Shown: positions 44,195 to 53,568, counted from the first letter of the stretch. The stretch: 64,000 bases of DNA from JASLZO01 sp965247995 (GCA_965247995.1 OZ252041.1:186001-250000), one strand, 5' to 3'. Notes: generated by a model from the letters alone, not told the origin. A program made the numbers and translations.

Positions 44195-44938
44195 ATGCCG
44201 TTCACGGCCACCGGATATACGATCGGGGAACTCATGGCCTCCCGCATCTCTCGGGAGGTGCAGGATGAGACTTTTGTTGGCACAGGCGCGGCTTCGCCGG
44301 CGCCGATGGCCGGCATCCTTCTCGCCAAAGCGACCCATGCGCCAGACATCATCTATGTGGCGATCGGCGCCGCCGATCCGGACCTCAACCCGATTAGCGG
44401 TAAGGAAGCGTTCGACCTCGCCCAGCGGGGCAAGCTGGACATCTTCTTTCTTGGAGGCGCCCAGATCGACGCTGAGGGCAACATCAATTTGACCGTCATC
44501 GGCGACCACGACACGCCCGACTTGCGCCTTCCTGGCGCCGCCGGATCCGGGATGCTGTACTACATGACCAATCGCATCATCCTGTTCCGCATGGAGCACA
44601 CGAAGCGCGTCTTCGTGGAGAAGGTGGACTTCATCACGAGCCCGGGATCGAGCGGTGACCGCGTTCACCGGCCCGGTGGACCGCACATCCTTATCACGAA
44701 CCTGTGCGTCATGCGCTACGTGCGCGATCGGAAGCGTTTTCATCTGGAGTCCGTACACGAGGGCGTCACGCCGCAGGAGGTCATTGACAATACGGGGTTC
44801 GAATTCGACGTCCCAGACGGGGTAGCCACCACCCCTGCGCCGACTCCGGAACAACTCTCCCTCCTCCGGACTTCGATCAAAGCGAAGGTCGCAGGCGTCT
44901 ACCCTGCCTTCGTCAACTCCGGCGGGTTTGGGGGTTGA
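44195..44938 (+). CDS. CoA-transferase beta subunit
   Basis: A 247-residue family I CoA-transferase beta subunit. It opens with YTIGELMASRISREVQDETFVGTGAASPAPMAG and has KLDIFFLGGAQIDAEGNINLT and LPGAAGSGM, typical of the glutaconate / 3-oxoacid / IpdB-like group. Not all of these use a catalytic Glu, and some related proteins are C-C hydrolases. The ribosome binding site for ATG 44195 is weak, but earlier starts give no family match. It lies 40 bases after the alpha gene. The intact state of this gene argues that the pair is, or was very recently, in use. Confidence 0.9.
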   Translation: MPFTATGYTIGELMASRISREVQDETFVGTGAASPAPMAGILLAKATHAPDIIYVAIGAADPDLNPISGKEAFDLAQRGKLDIFFLGGAQIDAEGNINLTVIGDHDTPDLRLPGAAGSGMLYYMTNRIILFRMEHTKRVFVEKVDFITSPGSSGDRVHRPGGPHILITNLCVMRYVRDRKRFHLESVHEGVTPQEVIDNTGFEFDVPDGVATTPAPTPEQLSLLRTSIKAKVAGVYPAFVNSGGFGG

Positions 44939-45035
44939 TGCTCTGCGAGTATGATCCGCAAAACGAGCCTTGACGGCCTCCGGGACTGGCGCAACAATGA
45001 CATATGGGAGTACCCGTACCACCCGCCACCAATCA

Positions 45036-45063
45036 GGGGCGCACGCAAGTGCGCCCCTTTGTT
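45036..45063 (+). terminator. Rho-independent terminator after the CoA-transferase operon
   Basis: A perfect 9-bp stem GGGGCGCAC / GTGCGCCCC with a GCAA tetraloop (45036-45057), followed by TTTGTTGT. It lies about 100 bases after the beta-subunit stop and should end that transcript. Confidence 0.85.
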
Positions 45064-45112
45064 GTCTCGGAGGCGCGTACTCGCTCCCAATACTGGACCA
45101 TCGAGAACGCCC

Positions 45113-45142
45113 AACGCCGGGGAACAACACCCCGGCGTTTTT
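45113..45142 (+). terminator. Second terminator, possibly an attenuator before guaB3
   Basis: A perfect 10-bp stem AACGCCGGGG / CCCCGGCGTT with a 7-base loop (45113-45139) running into TTTTT at 45138-45142. It lies only 72 bases before the guaB3 start and about 50 bases after the first terminator. It may be a back-up, or it may control guaB3 if transcription starts between the two. Confidence 0.85.
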
Positions 45143-45214
45143 CGTCTGGACGCGTTGTGTCAGAAAGGCGCATCAGCTAACGAGGGATCGTCGAGGGAAG
45201 GGGAGAAGCGAACC

Positions 45215-46357
45215 ATGGAGTCGTTCATCGGCAAACCGCTGCGCAGGGCATACGGTTTCGAGGAAGTTGCAATCGCACCAGGCGCCATCACCATCAACCC
45301 CGACCAGACCGAGATCGAGCTCGACATAGGCGGCCACCGATTCGATCTTCCTATCCTCGCGGCCGCGATGGACGGAGCCGTCGATCCCAGCTTCGCCGCT
45401 GAGTACACACGCCGCGGTGGTCTTGCCGTCCTGAACCTCGAGGGCATTCACGGTCGCTACGAGGACGCAGCGGGCGTCCTCGAGGAGATCGTCGCCGCCT
45501 CTCATGACGAGGTCACCAACGTCCTTCAGCGCATCTATTCCGCTCCCATCAAGGACGAGTACGTCGGAAATGTCCTCGAGAAGATGAAGGCCCTGGGCGC
45601 CAAAGTGGCAGTGTCCGCCACGCCGGCCAATACTAAACGCCTTGCCCCCCTCGCCGTCGAGGCTGGTGCCGATTTCTTCGTGTGCCAATCGACCGTGACA
45701 ACAGCGACCCACATCTCCAAGAGTCCGAGAGGACTACGGTTCGACGAGCTCGTCCCGCAGATCGATATCCCCTTCATCGTCGGCAACACCGTCGGTTACA
45801 CCGCAACATTGGAACTGATGGAGACGGGGGTGGCCGCGGTCTTGGTCGGCGTGGGGCCCGGGTCGGCGTGCACCAGCCGGGAGGTCCTGGGCATCGGTGT
45901 GCCGCAGATCTCCGCAACCATGGATACCGCCGCCGCCCGCGAGGAGTACCTCCGGCGCAGCGGTCGGTATGTTCCCATCATCACGGACGGCGGCATTCGC
46001 AACGGCGGCGACTTGTGCAAGGCCTTAGCAGCCGGCGCGGACGGCGTCATGCTGGGTTCGATCATCGCCTCGACGGTCGAAGCTCCGGGTGGCGGTTACC
46101 ACTGGGGTATGGCTACGCCTCACCCCGCACTTCCGCGCGGTACCCGAATCCGCGTGAGCAAGCGTTCATCGCTGGACCGCATGCTCTACGGACCGACCAA
46201 CCGGACCGACGGAACGGAGAACCTCGTTGGCGCCATCCACACGGCCATGGGTATGTGTGGGGCCGCAACGATCCGCGAGTTCCAACAGGCCGATATGGTC
46301 ATCGCGCCCGCCATCACGACCGAGGGGAAGCAGCTCCAACTCGCCGGCGAGTTCTGA
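45215..46357 (+). CDS. guaB3: GuaB3-family IMP dehydrogenase-related protein
   Basis: A 380-residue TIM barrel of the IMPDH/GMP reductase superfamily without CBS domains, the normal GuaB3 size. GVGPGSACTSREVLGIGVPQ carries the catalytic Cys loop, TDGGIRNGGDLCKALAAGADGVMLGS binds the phosphate, and the C-terminal TAMGMCGAATIREFQ block is GuaB3-like. It is expected to act in guanine nucleotide synthesis or salvage. ATG 45215 follows GGGAGAAG. It stands alone behind two terminators. Confidence 0.9.
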   Translation: MESFIGKPLRRAYGFEEVAIAPGAITINPDQTEIELDIGGHRFDLPILAAAMDGAVDPSFAAEYTRRGGLAVLNLEGIHGRYEDAAGVLEEIVAASHDEVTNVLQRIYSAPIKDEYVGNVLEKMKALGAKVAVSATPANTKRLAPLAVEAGADFFVCQSTVTTATHISKSPRGLRFDELVPQIDIPFIVGNTVGYTATLELMETGVAAVLVGVGPGSACTSREVLGIGVPQISATMDTAAAREEYLRRSGRYVPIITDGGIRNGGDLCKALAAGADGVMLGSIIASTVEAPGGGYHWGMATPHPALPRGTRIRVSKRSSLDRMLYGPTNRTDGTENLVGAIHTAMGMCGAATIREFQQADMVIAPAITTEGKQLQLAGEF

Positions 46358-46441
46358 TCCCAATCGACCAAGACGAATCTACGAGACCCCTTCTGGACCG
46401 GGAGGGGCATGGTTGTTTGGTCCTCCAGTTCGCGGGTTGGA

Positions 46442-48850
46442 CTAGGCGATGGACCCGTTGTTCGTCTCCCGACGGACCTCGTCCGCGGACATCCCGAGCA
46501 CCTTCGAAAAGACGTGCTCGTTCGATTCCCCGATCCAGGGGGTCTTGGCCGAAGCCGACGCTCGCGAGAGGGACGGCACGCCTGGCAACCCTTGGTGTGA
46601 GAGCACCCCCCAAGGGTCGTGCTTGACGTCCACGATGTGGTTTCTGGACCGCAGGTGGAGATCCAAATAGAGTTGCTCGCCCTGCATTCCGATACCCGCG
46701 GGGACCCCATGGGCCTGCAGCAACCGCAAGGCCTGACCCGGCGTGAATGCTCTCGTCCACTGCTCGATCTCCGAGTCGAGCGCCTCGCGATGATCGCGTC
46801 GGCCCTGCTGGTCTGCGAACCTCGGGTCCTCCATCCAGCCGGTAACTCCCATTGCTTCGGCGAGACCTCGCCACTGGTCCTCGGTTTCACACGCGATCAC
46901 GGTCCATGAGTCCGGTTGATTGCACGGATATACGCCGAAAACGGACATGGCGCGGGCTGACGGTTCGTCGTTCCCGACACTTCCCCACGACCGCTTATTG
47001 ATCGTGTAGTCCAGGATGGCTGGCCCGAGCAACGCGGCCTGCCCGTCCACTTGCGCGATCTCGATTGCCTGCCCTTCGCCGGTCCGATCCCGGTACTCGA
47101 TCGCCGCTGCAGCCGACAACGCCACGAACGCGGCTCCCGCGTAATCAGGGATCACCCCCTTCGCGTGTGCCTCCATTGGAGAGTCGGAGTGGCCCCAGAG
47201 CAACGTAAGCCCAGTGAAGGCCTGGAGGGAGTTCCCATACGTCACCCAACGGTTCAGCGGGCCAGTCTTCCCCATCCCGGGCATCCCGATTTGGATCACG
47301 TCCGGCCGCACGTGCGTTAGGTCCTCGTAGCCCAACCCCAGACGACTCATCACTGTCGCGCTGAAGTTGTCTACGACGACGTCGCTCTCGGCCACCAAGC
47401 GGCGAAACAGTCCTTTCCCCGCATCGGAGCGCAGGTCGATCGTGCAACTGAGTTTGTTGCGGTTCATATCTGGGAAGAATGGGCTCGTTACCTCTCGATT
47501 CGCTTCAAGCGTCGACGACTCGACCTTAATCACCTCCGCACCATAGAACCCGAGGAACATCGTCCCGATTGGGCCCGCGAACGCCCGGGTGATGTCCGCG
47601 ACTCGTATCCCTTCGAGTAGCGCATCGTCCTCATGCGCGTTCGCGTCCCCGACTGACGGCCGGGGCCGGGGCGCAACGCTCTCCAGCTCCGCCAGGATTT
47701 CTGCGCGATGTTCGTCCAACATTGGCGCCGACCGGCTCACTCGCCAAGGCGTCTTCGAGAGGATGAACGGCGCGCCAGGGGCGTCATACTTCCCTACGAC
47801 CGGGTGCTCTACTGGGACGAACCAGTCCCGGTCCCTCATGTGGTCGCTCGTCACGAAGCGCTCGAAGTCGTTGACAGGCGAACAGGCTAGTCCGCGCCGT
47901 TGGGCTTCTTCAACGAACTCGTCTGCGTCGAACCGCATGATGAATTCGCCCATCAGCGTCTCGATCAAGTCTTGATTGTCAGTCCGGTACTGAGAGGAAT
48001 CCCAGGCGGGGTCCGACAGGACCGCGTCTTCCATCCAATCACGAGTCAGCACGTGCCAGTGGCCCGGCATGAAGATCGCAATGTTGATGTATCGACCGTC
48101 CTTGCACCGGTAGATGTTGAATGCTCCACCGGCACCCCCTTGCCGCATCGCGATCTCGCTTCGCTGCGTATATCGCGCGATCGCGGTCCCGCCTGCGAAC
48201 GTCGTGGCTTCTTGCAGCGACAGGTCGATGAGCTGACCTCTCCCCGTTCGTCGTCGGTGTCGCAGGCCCCCCAATGCCAGGTACGCGCCCATGATCGCGG
48301 CCAACTGGTAGGTGATATGGCAAGGGGGAACGACGGGAGCCCGTGTGTCGTCGCCTTGACTCATCATCACGCCCGACATCGCTGACACGACGGCATCGTT
48401 CGCCGCGTAGTTGCTGTAGGGTCCTGTGCGGCCGAACGGGGTCATCGAGACGGTCACGAGTCCCGGATTGACCCCAAGAAGACTGGCCTCATCGAACCCG
48501 AACGAGTCGAGGTATCCCACCGAAGATGAGTCGATCAGCACGTCTGCGCGCTCGATCAGCGAGGCAAATGTCTTGCGCTCGTTCGCGTCGTTTAGATCGA
48601 GGACAATCCCCCGTCTGTTGAGGTTCGCATTCAGGAAGGGAATGCTGCGTTCTGGACCCTCTACGTCCCCGGCGAATGGCGGCAGGCCGCGGCTTGGGTC
48701 CCCTCCTGGCGGCTCTACTTTGATGACGTCCGCGCCGAGCCCCCCCAGATGACCCGCTGCATACGCTGCTGGCATTCCTCCGTACTCGACCACGCGCAAG
48801 TGAGACAGCGCTCCGACCGTACCGCTGGACGAACCGTTCCCGTTTGTCAA
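46442..48850 (-). CDS. Tandem CaiB/BaiF (type III) CoA-transferase fusion
   Basis: An 802-residue protein made of two complete type III CoA-transferase domains, about residues 15-400 and 410-800. Each has the opening block (LRVVEYGGMPAAYAAGHLGGLGADVIKVE; IRVADITRAFAGPIGTMFLGFYGAEVIKVE) and the TGRGQ/TGEGQ turn. The catalytic Asp that lies about 21 residues before that turn is present in the second domain (IPDYAGAA). At the matching place in the first (ITYQLAA) I find Tyr. The enzyme may thus carry one active and one structural half. Single-domain members normally dimerise as interlocked rings, so the fusion may mimic a heterodimer. Substrate unknown. Confidence 0.9.
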   Translation of the reverse strand: MTNGNGSSSGTVGALSHLRVVEYGGMPAAYAAGHLGGLGADVIKVEPPGGDPSRGLPPFAGDVEGPERSIPFLNANLNRRGIVLDLNDANERKTFASLIERADVLIDSSSVGYLDSFGFDEASLLGVNPGLVTVSMTPFGRTGPYSNYAANDAVVSAMSGVMMSQGDDTRAPVVPPCHITYQLAAIMGAYLALGGLRHRRRTGRGQLIDLSLQEATTFAGGTAIARYTQRSEIAMRQGGAGGAFNIYRCKDGRYINIAIFMPGHWHVLTRDWMEDAVLSDPAWDSSQYRTDNQDLIETLMGEFIMRFDADEFVEEAQRRGLACSPVNDFERFVTSDHMRDRDWFVPVEHPVVGKYDAPGAPFILSKTPWRVSRSAPMLDEHRAEILAELESVAPRPRPSVGDANAHEDDALLEGIRVADITRAFAGPIGTMFLGFYGAEVIKVESSTLEANREVTSPFFPDMNRNKLSCTIDLRSDAGKGLFRRLVAESDVVVDNFSATVMSRLGLGYEDLTHVRPDVIQIGMPGMGKTGPLNRWVTYGNSLQAFTGLTLLWGHSDSPMEAHAKGVIPDYAGAAFVALSAAAAIEYRDRTGEGQAIEIAQVDGQAALLGPAILDYTINKRSWGSVGNDEPSARAMSVFGVYPCNQPDSWTVIACETEDQWRGLAEAMGVTGWMEDPRFADQQGRRDHREALDSEIEQWTRAFTPGQALRLLQAHGVPAGIGMQGEQLYLDLHLRSRNHIVDVKHDPWGVLSHQGLPGVPSLSRASASAKTPWIGESNEHVFSKVLGMSADEVRRETNNGSIA

Positions 48851-49093
48851 AACGGACCCCCCTACGCTATCCGCGAGATTCGCCGCACCTTAGGCGGGCC
48901 ACTACTCGGAGTCAATCATGCCATCGACTCGCGTGGCGTCGCGGGGAGCGATCGCGTGCTGATGCGGAGTTCCGATCCGATCTCGCGTTGCAAGACGCGA
49001 ACACTGGCGCGGAATGGTATTGCCACCGTGACGGAAGAACCGATCGGGAAAGGAGGTCGCGAGCCTGGGAGGTCTCCCGGCCCGCGCAAACCG

Positions 49094-49582
49094 TCAGTTC
49101 ACTGAGACGATTGAGTACCGCAGCACGCCGACCGGAGTCTCGACGTCCACGTCCTCGCCGTCGCGTTTTCCGATGAGCGATTTGCCGACTGGGGACTCGT
49201 TCGAGATGCGTCCGTGCGTCGCGTCAGCTTCGGCCCGTCCGACGATCACCCATGTTTCCTGGACTCCCTCATCGTCCTTCACCGTGACGCTCGAACCAAT
49301 TCGGACCGCCCCATCTTCCCCGCGTTCGTCTTCGATGACGACCGCGCGGCTTACCGTGTCTTCGAGTTGGCGGATTCGCCCCTCCAAGAACGCTTGTTCG
49401 TCCTTCGCCGCGTCGTACTGCGCGCTGTCGGTGATGTCACCAAGTTCTTTGGCCCTCTGGATCAACTCGGCGACCTCGGCTCGTCGGACTGTTCGAAGCT
49501 GGTCTAGCTCCGCCTTTATTCGTTCCAGGCCGTCCGCCGTCACGTACGACGGGTTTTCTCCATGGGTTTCACGAATTGTCAT
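49094..49582 (-). CDS. greA: Transcription elongation factor GreA
   Basis: A 162-residue GreA. The N-terminal coiled coil has the tip KELGDITDSAQYDAAKDEQ, where the acidic pair that holds Mg at the polymerase active site is Asp and Asp rather than the usual Asp and Glu. The C-terminal FKBP-like domain includes VVGRAEADATHGRISNESPVGKSLIGK. It rescues backtracked RNA polymerase by stimulating transcript cleavage. About 90 bases downstream of the DUF1015 gene on the same strand. Confidence 0.95.
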   Translation of the reverse strand: MTIRETHGENPSYVTADGLERIKAELDQLRTVRRAEVAELIQRAKELGDITDSAQYDAAKDEQAFLEGRIRQLEDTVSRAVVIEDERGEDGAVRIGSSVTVKDDEGVQETWVIVGRAEADATHGRISNESPVGKSLIGKRDGEDVDVETPVGVLRYSIVSVN

Positions 49583-49675
49583 TGTTGGTACAGCTCCTTC
49601 AGGGGGTAGTCAAAGACGTCGATCGCACGTCCGCACCGCGTTGGGCGAGGGCCGAATACGGATATGGTACTCGGC

Positions 49676-50992
49676 TCAGACGTCGCCCTCCAAAACGCTA
49701 AACACGATCCCGGTCGGCAATTTCGGGTAGAAGAAAGTCGACTTTGGGGGCAACCGCTCACCCTCGTCGATGACTGCGGTCATTCCGTTCAACGCGACCC
49801 CGTCGAGCAGGACTGCGTGGTCTGCCGATCCGTCGCGCACCGACGTCACCGCCTCTTGGGCGCTAGCTGGATACGACAGGTATCCGGCTGCCTCAGCTTC
49901 AAGCTGGTTCATTCCAAGAGCCGGACGAAGCAACACGTCCTCGAAGATACACGGGGAAAGCCGGGCCCACGCCGCGGAGCGGCCCCGCATCAGGCCCTGT
50001 AGCTCATCCGTGGGCCGCGGGCGCAAAATCCTCATCAACCCGGGATGACTCCGCTCCACCACCGCTAATGTCGGTCCTTTCTCGCGCGAAGCATGTTCTT
50101 CGAACATAGATGCTACGTCGGACGCCGTGTGCGAACTAACGTCGATGGCTTCAGACACGAAATCAACGTCCATCTGTCTCGCCCATCGGTTCGCTGCTTC
50201 AACGGTCAAGCCCCGCAACACGCGGTGGTATGGAAGGCTAAGCAACCCATCGTCCTCCAGAGCGACGAGCGACGCCAACAGGTAGTCCACCGCAGTCCCC
50301 GATTCGCCGGCCGCGCGAACTTCGTCCCGGTAGTCCAACGCAGTTTCGTAACGGTGGTGCCCGTCCGCAATGTAGAGAGGTCCCGCAGCCGACACGGCGC
50401 GCGCAATCTTCGAAGCGGCTTCGCCTCCGATGGGTGCGATCCAGTACCGGTCGCCGTCAGGACCACTGATTGGGTCGCTTAGATTGTTGTCACGGACGTC
50501 ATCCAACAACGGTCGGACCGTCCGGTCACGGTCCGAATACAACCCCATCACCGGACTCAGGTTGGCCCGGCACGCCCGCATGAGTTCGAGCCGGTCGCGC
50601 TTCGGGCCTCCACGGGTGTTCTCATGCGGCAACACCGAACCCTCGAACCACGGCGCCAGTTTCACGAGCCCCATGAGCTCGGTCCGCGTCACGCGGCTAC
50701 CTTCGTGTCCGAACTCGTGATCCACCAGATAGAGACGGGGCTCCCCGTCCCGGACCAACGCTTCCGACTCGCGCCACGCGAAGAGCGCCATCGCGGCTGC
50801 CGCATATCGCTCATGGTCACCGTCGGCCTGTGCCCCCCGCTCCAGACGGACCGCGTTATACGGGCTTGCCTCGCGAAGCTCCCGCTCTTGTTGCGGAGTC
50901 ACGACGTCATACGGTGGAGCCAATGTTGCTCCGAGATCTCCGACGACCTCGCGGTCGTACCGCAATCCGCGGAACGGCCGTACCTCAGCCAC
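49676..50992 (-). CDS. DUF1015 family protein
   Basis: A 438-residue member of DUF1015. It opens with VRPFRGLRYD and LAPPYDVVTPQQ, and has LPHENTRGGPKRDRLELMR and IADGHHRYETALDYRDE, the conserved His/Arg/Glu-rich blocks of the family. The family is widespread and cytoplasmic; I do not know of a well-established activity for this subgroup. It lies 36 bases after the sirtuin gene on the same strand and is followed by greA. Confidence 0.9.
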   Translation of the reverse strand: MAEVRPFRGLRYDREVVGDLGATLAPPYDVVTPQQERELREASPYNAVRLERGAQADGDHERYAAAAMALFAWRESEALVRDGEPRLYLVDHEFGHEGSRVTRTELMGLVKLAPWFEGSVLPHENTRGGPKRDRLELMRACRANLSPVMGLYSDRDRTVRPLLDDVRDNNLSDPISGPDGDRYWIAPIGGEAASKIARAVSAAGPLYIADGHHRYETALDYRDEVRAAGESGTAVDYLLASLVALEDDGLLSLPYHRVLRGLTVEAANRWARQMDVDFVSEAIDVSSHTASDVASMFEEHASREKGPTLAVVERSHPGLMRILRPRPTDELQGLMRGRSAAWARLSPCIFEDVLLRPALGMNQLEAEAAGYLSYPASAQEAVTSVRDGSADHAVLLDGVALNGMTAVIDEGERLPPKSTFFYPKLPTGIVFSVLEGDV

Positions 50993-51028
50993 AGTTCACA
51001 ACTCCCGAAAGACCGAGTATCACGCCCC

Positions 51029-51856
51029 TCAAGGTCGGTTCGCGCTCCGCGCTGAACCACGATCTTCACGCGAGCGTGCCTCCAACGCTGCGAGGATCTG
51101 CGGCAGCGCCTCCCCTGTCGCGGCACGCACAACGATGTCGCACGCCTCCGTGAACGCCGTGCCCTCCGGATTGACTTCGATCAAGGTCGCGTCATTTGTC
51201 TGCCGAGCTAGCTCAGGCAACGCAGCCGCCGGGTAAACCACCCCAGAGGTCCCCAGAATCATGACGCAATCGCTCTTCAATGCCTCTGACTGGCAGACCT
51301 CCAAGACGTCAGGAGGGATCGGCTCTCCAAACATCACGGTGTCGCCCTTCACCACGCCCTGGCAATGTGGGCAGCGCGGGGGCAACTCAGCCAACGACAC
51401 ATCGTCCTGTGGGAACCGCGCGTTGCACTGGATGCACCGCATCAGGGTCCAATTCCCGTGGATTTCCGCGACGTTGACGTGGCCCGCCGCCCTATGGAGG
51501 TTGTCGACATTCTGTGTCACGACGAACTTCAGAATCCCCATCCGTTCGAGCTCCGCGAGCGCGTGGTGCCCCGCGTTCGGTCGCGCATCCGCCATCGCCT
51601 CACGCATCCCTGGCATCCGGTTTTGCGACCCGTCAACGCGCTCCTCCCACCAACGCTTAGGATCGGCCACCAACCGCTGGTACTCGTTCATACTTGGCTC
51701 GCCGTACTTCGTCCACAGGCCGTCGGGACCCCGAAACGTCGGGATCCCACTTTCTGCCGACATCCCGGCTCCGACGAGACTTGTCACATACCGTGCGGTT
51801 GCGAGCGCGTCAGCCGCCTGCTCGATCGCAGCTTCGAGCCCCGGTGTCATCGACAC
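51029..51856 (-). CDS. Sir2-family NAD-dependent protein deacylase
   Basis: A 275-residue sirtuin. GAGMSAESGIPTFRG binds NAD, TQNVDNLHRAAG holds the catalytic His, and CIQC with CPHC forms the zinc site. GTSGVVYPAAALP and IEVNPEGTAF complete the Rossmann fold. Ala-x-x-Arg desuccinylase markers at the expected place are not obvious (KYGEPSMNEY follows GLW), so deacetylase activity is likely. It leads a short same-strand run with the DUF1015 gene. Confidence 0.93.
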   Translation of the reverse strand: MSMTPGLEAAIEQAADALATARYVTSLVGAGMSAESGIPTFRGPDGLWTKYGEPSMNEYQRLVADPKRWWEERVDGSQNRMPGMREAMADARPNAGHHALAELERMGILKFVVTQNVDNLHRAAGHVNVAEIHGNWTLMRCIQCNARFPQDDVSLAELPPRCPHCQGVVKGDTVMFGEPIPPDVLEVCQSEALKSDCVMILGTSGVVYPAAALPELARQTNDATLIEVNPEGTAFTEACDIVVRAATGEALPQILAALEARSREDRGSARSANRP

Positions 51857-51986
51857 CTCCCACCATTTGACCTACGGGTGTTCGTGACCGGACACAACGC
51901 CCGATCCTCGCTCCATCGTCTCATGGGGCCGCCTGGGCGTCCCTCCCGCGCGATCCCCTGGTGCAAGGCCAACGTCTCTCCGGTCA

Positions 51987-53051
51987 TCACAGGGGGTCCG
52001 CAACCCGCGCATGGATCGCCATCAGGTCGGGCATTGTCTGCGGCTCACGTCTGCCAAACCCGCACTCCGTCGCGACTCCGAAGTTACCGACCACGGTCTG
52101 AGCCGCCGCGATGCGGGCCCTCGTCCCTTCCAACCCATCTGTCATATGCACCAGCCCGAGGAACAGTTCGGTCTCGGAGGGAACGCGCAAGTCGCGCAGG
52201 GGCGCGAAGTAAGCCTCGTCCGTCCGGTCCCGTGGCACGGGCATATGGATCCAGTTCAACAGTCGGCGCACCCCCGCCGAGACACCATTCGCCACCGACA
52301 CTAATTTCGATGTGTCTTCGGGTTCCTTGAAGTGCTTGTGCCCGCTGTCCCCGTAGCACAGGTGATATCCAAGCTGGACATCCTCTGGTACTCGGCTCCC
52401 TAGACGGACCAACCGCTCCAATACGCCGGCTTCTCGGTCGTTGATGAACGAGTCCAACATCCCCTCGAGCAAGGAGAACTCCACCGCCGTGTCCCACTGG
52501 ATGGCGAGCTGGTCTGCAGGCACTCCGGCCAGGATCCCGTCCAGTTCCTCAATCAACTTCTGCTCATAGAGGCGCTCAACCGCTTCCTGATCACGGGGAA
52601 TGAACCGGCCGTGGACCACTGCCAGCGGGGTCGGCAGGCTCACCTGGAACCGTACGCGCTGCCCGATCACCCCTTCGGACTTCAATCGTGAAAAGACTGC
52701 ATACGAATTGAGAGCGGCGTCCCGGTATCCCAGGTCCGGGAGTACGACATCATCGATCGATGATCCTTCCCGCAACCGCATCCGCTGGGCGTTTTGGTCC
52801 CGGTAGACGCCTGAGAAGATGTCCGGCGCTTGCTCGAACTCGGAGACCTCGCTCAGCAAGGGGAACTGCCATCCGATCCAGTTCTTCCGCACGCCGGTCT
52901 CACCGTCGGGGATCCGGCGCAGGTGCTTCCCAAGCTTGGACGCCACTTCGCGGAACACCGCCTCGTTGTCATCGAGCGGGACGCTTCCCACTAGGTGTGC
53001 ACCACGGGGCCGTCGCACCGTCCCGCCACTGGAACCAACCCAATACGCCAT
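51987..53051 (-). CDS. MetE-like (cobalamin-independent methionine synthase C-domain-like) protein
   Basis: A 354-residue TIM barrel resembling the C-terminal half of MetE and other UROD/MetE-like zinc methyl or alkyl transferases. The Zn ligands can be placed as His and Cys in GYHLCYGD and Cys in TECGFGRR. The N-terminus has HLVGSVPL and RIPDGETG. Full MetE is twice as long; the missing N-terminal half suggests another thiol acceptor or a distinct demethylation role rather than methionine synthesis. Stand-alone gene, substrate unknown. Confidence 0.8.
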   Translation of the reverse strand: MAYWVGSSGGTVRRPRGAHLVGSVPLDDNEAVFREVASKLGKHLRRIPDGETGVRKNWIGWQFPLLSEVSEFEQAPDIFSGVYRDQNAQRMRLREGSSIDDVVLPDLGYRDAALNSYAVFSRLKSEGVIGQRVRFQVSLPTPLAVVHGRFIPRDQEAVERLYEQKLIEELDGILAGVPADQLAIQWDTAVEFSLLEGMLDSFINDREAGVLERLVRLGSRVPEDVQLGYHLCYGDSGHKHFKEPEDTSKLVSVANGVSAGVRRLLNWIHMPVPRDRTDEAYFAPLRDLRVPSETELFLGLVHMTDGLEGTRARIAAAQTVVGNFGVATECGFGRREPQTMPDLMAIHARVADPL

Positions 53052-53218
53052 CGCTGAACCCCTTCGCGCCGTATGGGAGCGTCGTCCAATGCTGGCTCGC
53101 AGGCGAGGCCCGCAACGAAGCTCCTCGCCTCAGGGTATCGCGACCGCCTGGGGAGACGGAACAACCAGCGCGAAACTAGCGGCACGATTCCGGTCGCTCA
53201 CGATGGTGCCCAAAACGC

Positions 53219-53246
53219 AAAAAAAGAGCGGCGAAGATCGCCGCTC
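53219..53246 (-). terminator. Rho-independent terminator of the 58-codon ORF
   Basis: Read on the minus strand, a perfect 9-bp stem GAGCGGCGA / TCGCCGCTC with a 3-base loop runs straight into seven T. It lies 67 bases after the small ORF's stop, so it should end a short transcript that starts near 53530. Confidence 0.92.
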
Positions 53247-53313
53247 CGTGCCTGGCGGAGGGCTAGCCTCCGCTGTAGGCGCCGGGAGCTTGGGGGCGCT
53301 CCCGACATCTACC

Positions 53314-53490
53314 TCACAGCACCCCCGCGAGCACGTTCGGGTTCCGTGTGATCCACTGCTCGACCGAGTCCCGTACCTGCGTTGGGTCCTGGCGGACTAC
53401 CTGTGGCAGCACAAGCATCGGCACTACCGGCAGCGACTGAACCGCGCTGGCCTTCCGCGCCGAATTCGTCGACTTGCTCTCGTTCAACAT
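53314..53490 (-). CDS. 58-residue small protein of unknown function
   Basis: ATG 53490 is preceded by AAAGGAGGAGGAAAAACG, one of the strongest ribosome binding sites in the window. The peptide has a polar, basic first third (MLNESKSTNSARKAS), a hydrophobic proline-rich middle (LPVVPMLVLPQVV) and an amphipathic-looking end (DSVEQWITRNPNVLAGVL). It contains no Cys. It has its own terminator, and a LysR-type operator and LysR gene sit directly upstream and divergent. It might be a leader-core peptide, a toxin-like or membrane-active peptide, or a small regulator; no modification enzyme is adjacent. I do not recognise a family. Confidence 0.7.
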   Translation of the reverse strand: MLNESKSTNSARKASAVQSLPVVPMLVLPQVVRQDPTQVRDSVEQWITRNPNVLAGVL

Positions 53491-53551
53491 CGTTTTTCCT
53501 CCTCCTTTCCCTGGTGTTGTTTGTGTTACCGCTACTCTGAAACGAACACAG

Positions 53552-53568
53552 TATCGTGACAAGCGATA
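53552..53568. promoter_or_regulatory. LysR-type operator (T-N11-A, ATC-N9-GAT)
   Basis: A perfect interrupted palindrome TATCG-N7-CGATA contains ATC-N9-GAT, the classical LTTR box. It lies midway in the 135-base region between the small ORF and the divergent LysR gene, overlapping a TTGTCA that could be the -35 box of the small ORF on the minus strand. Confidence 0.65.
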
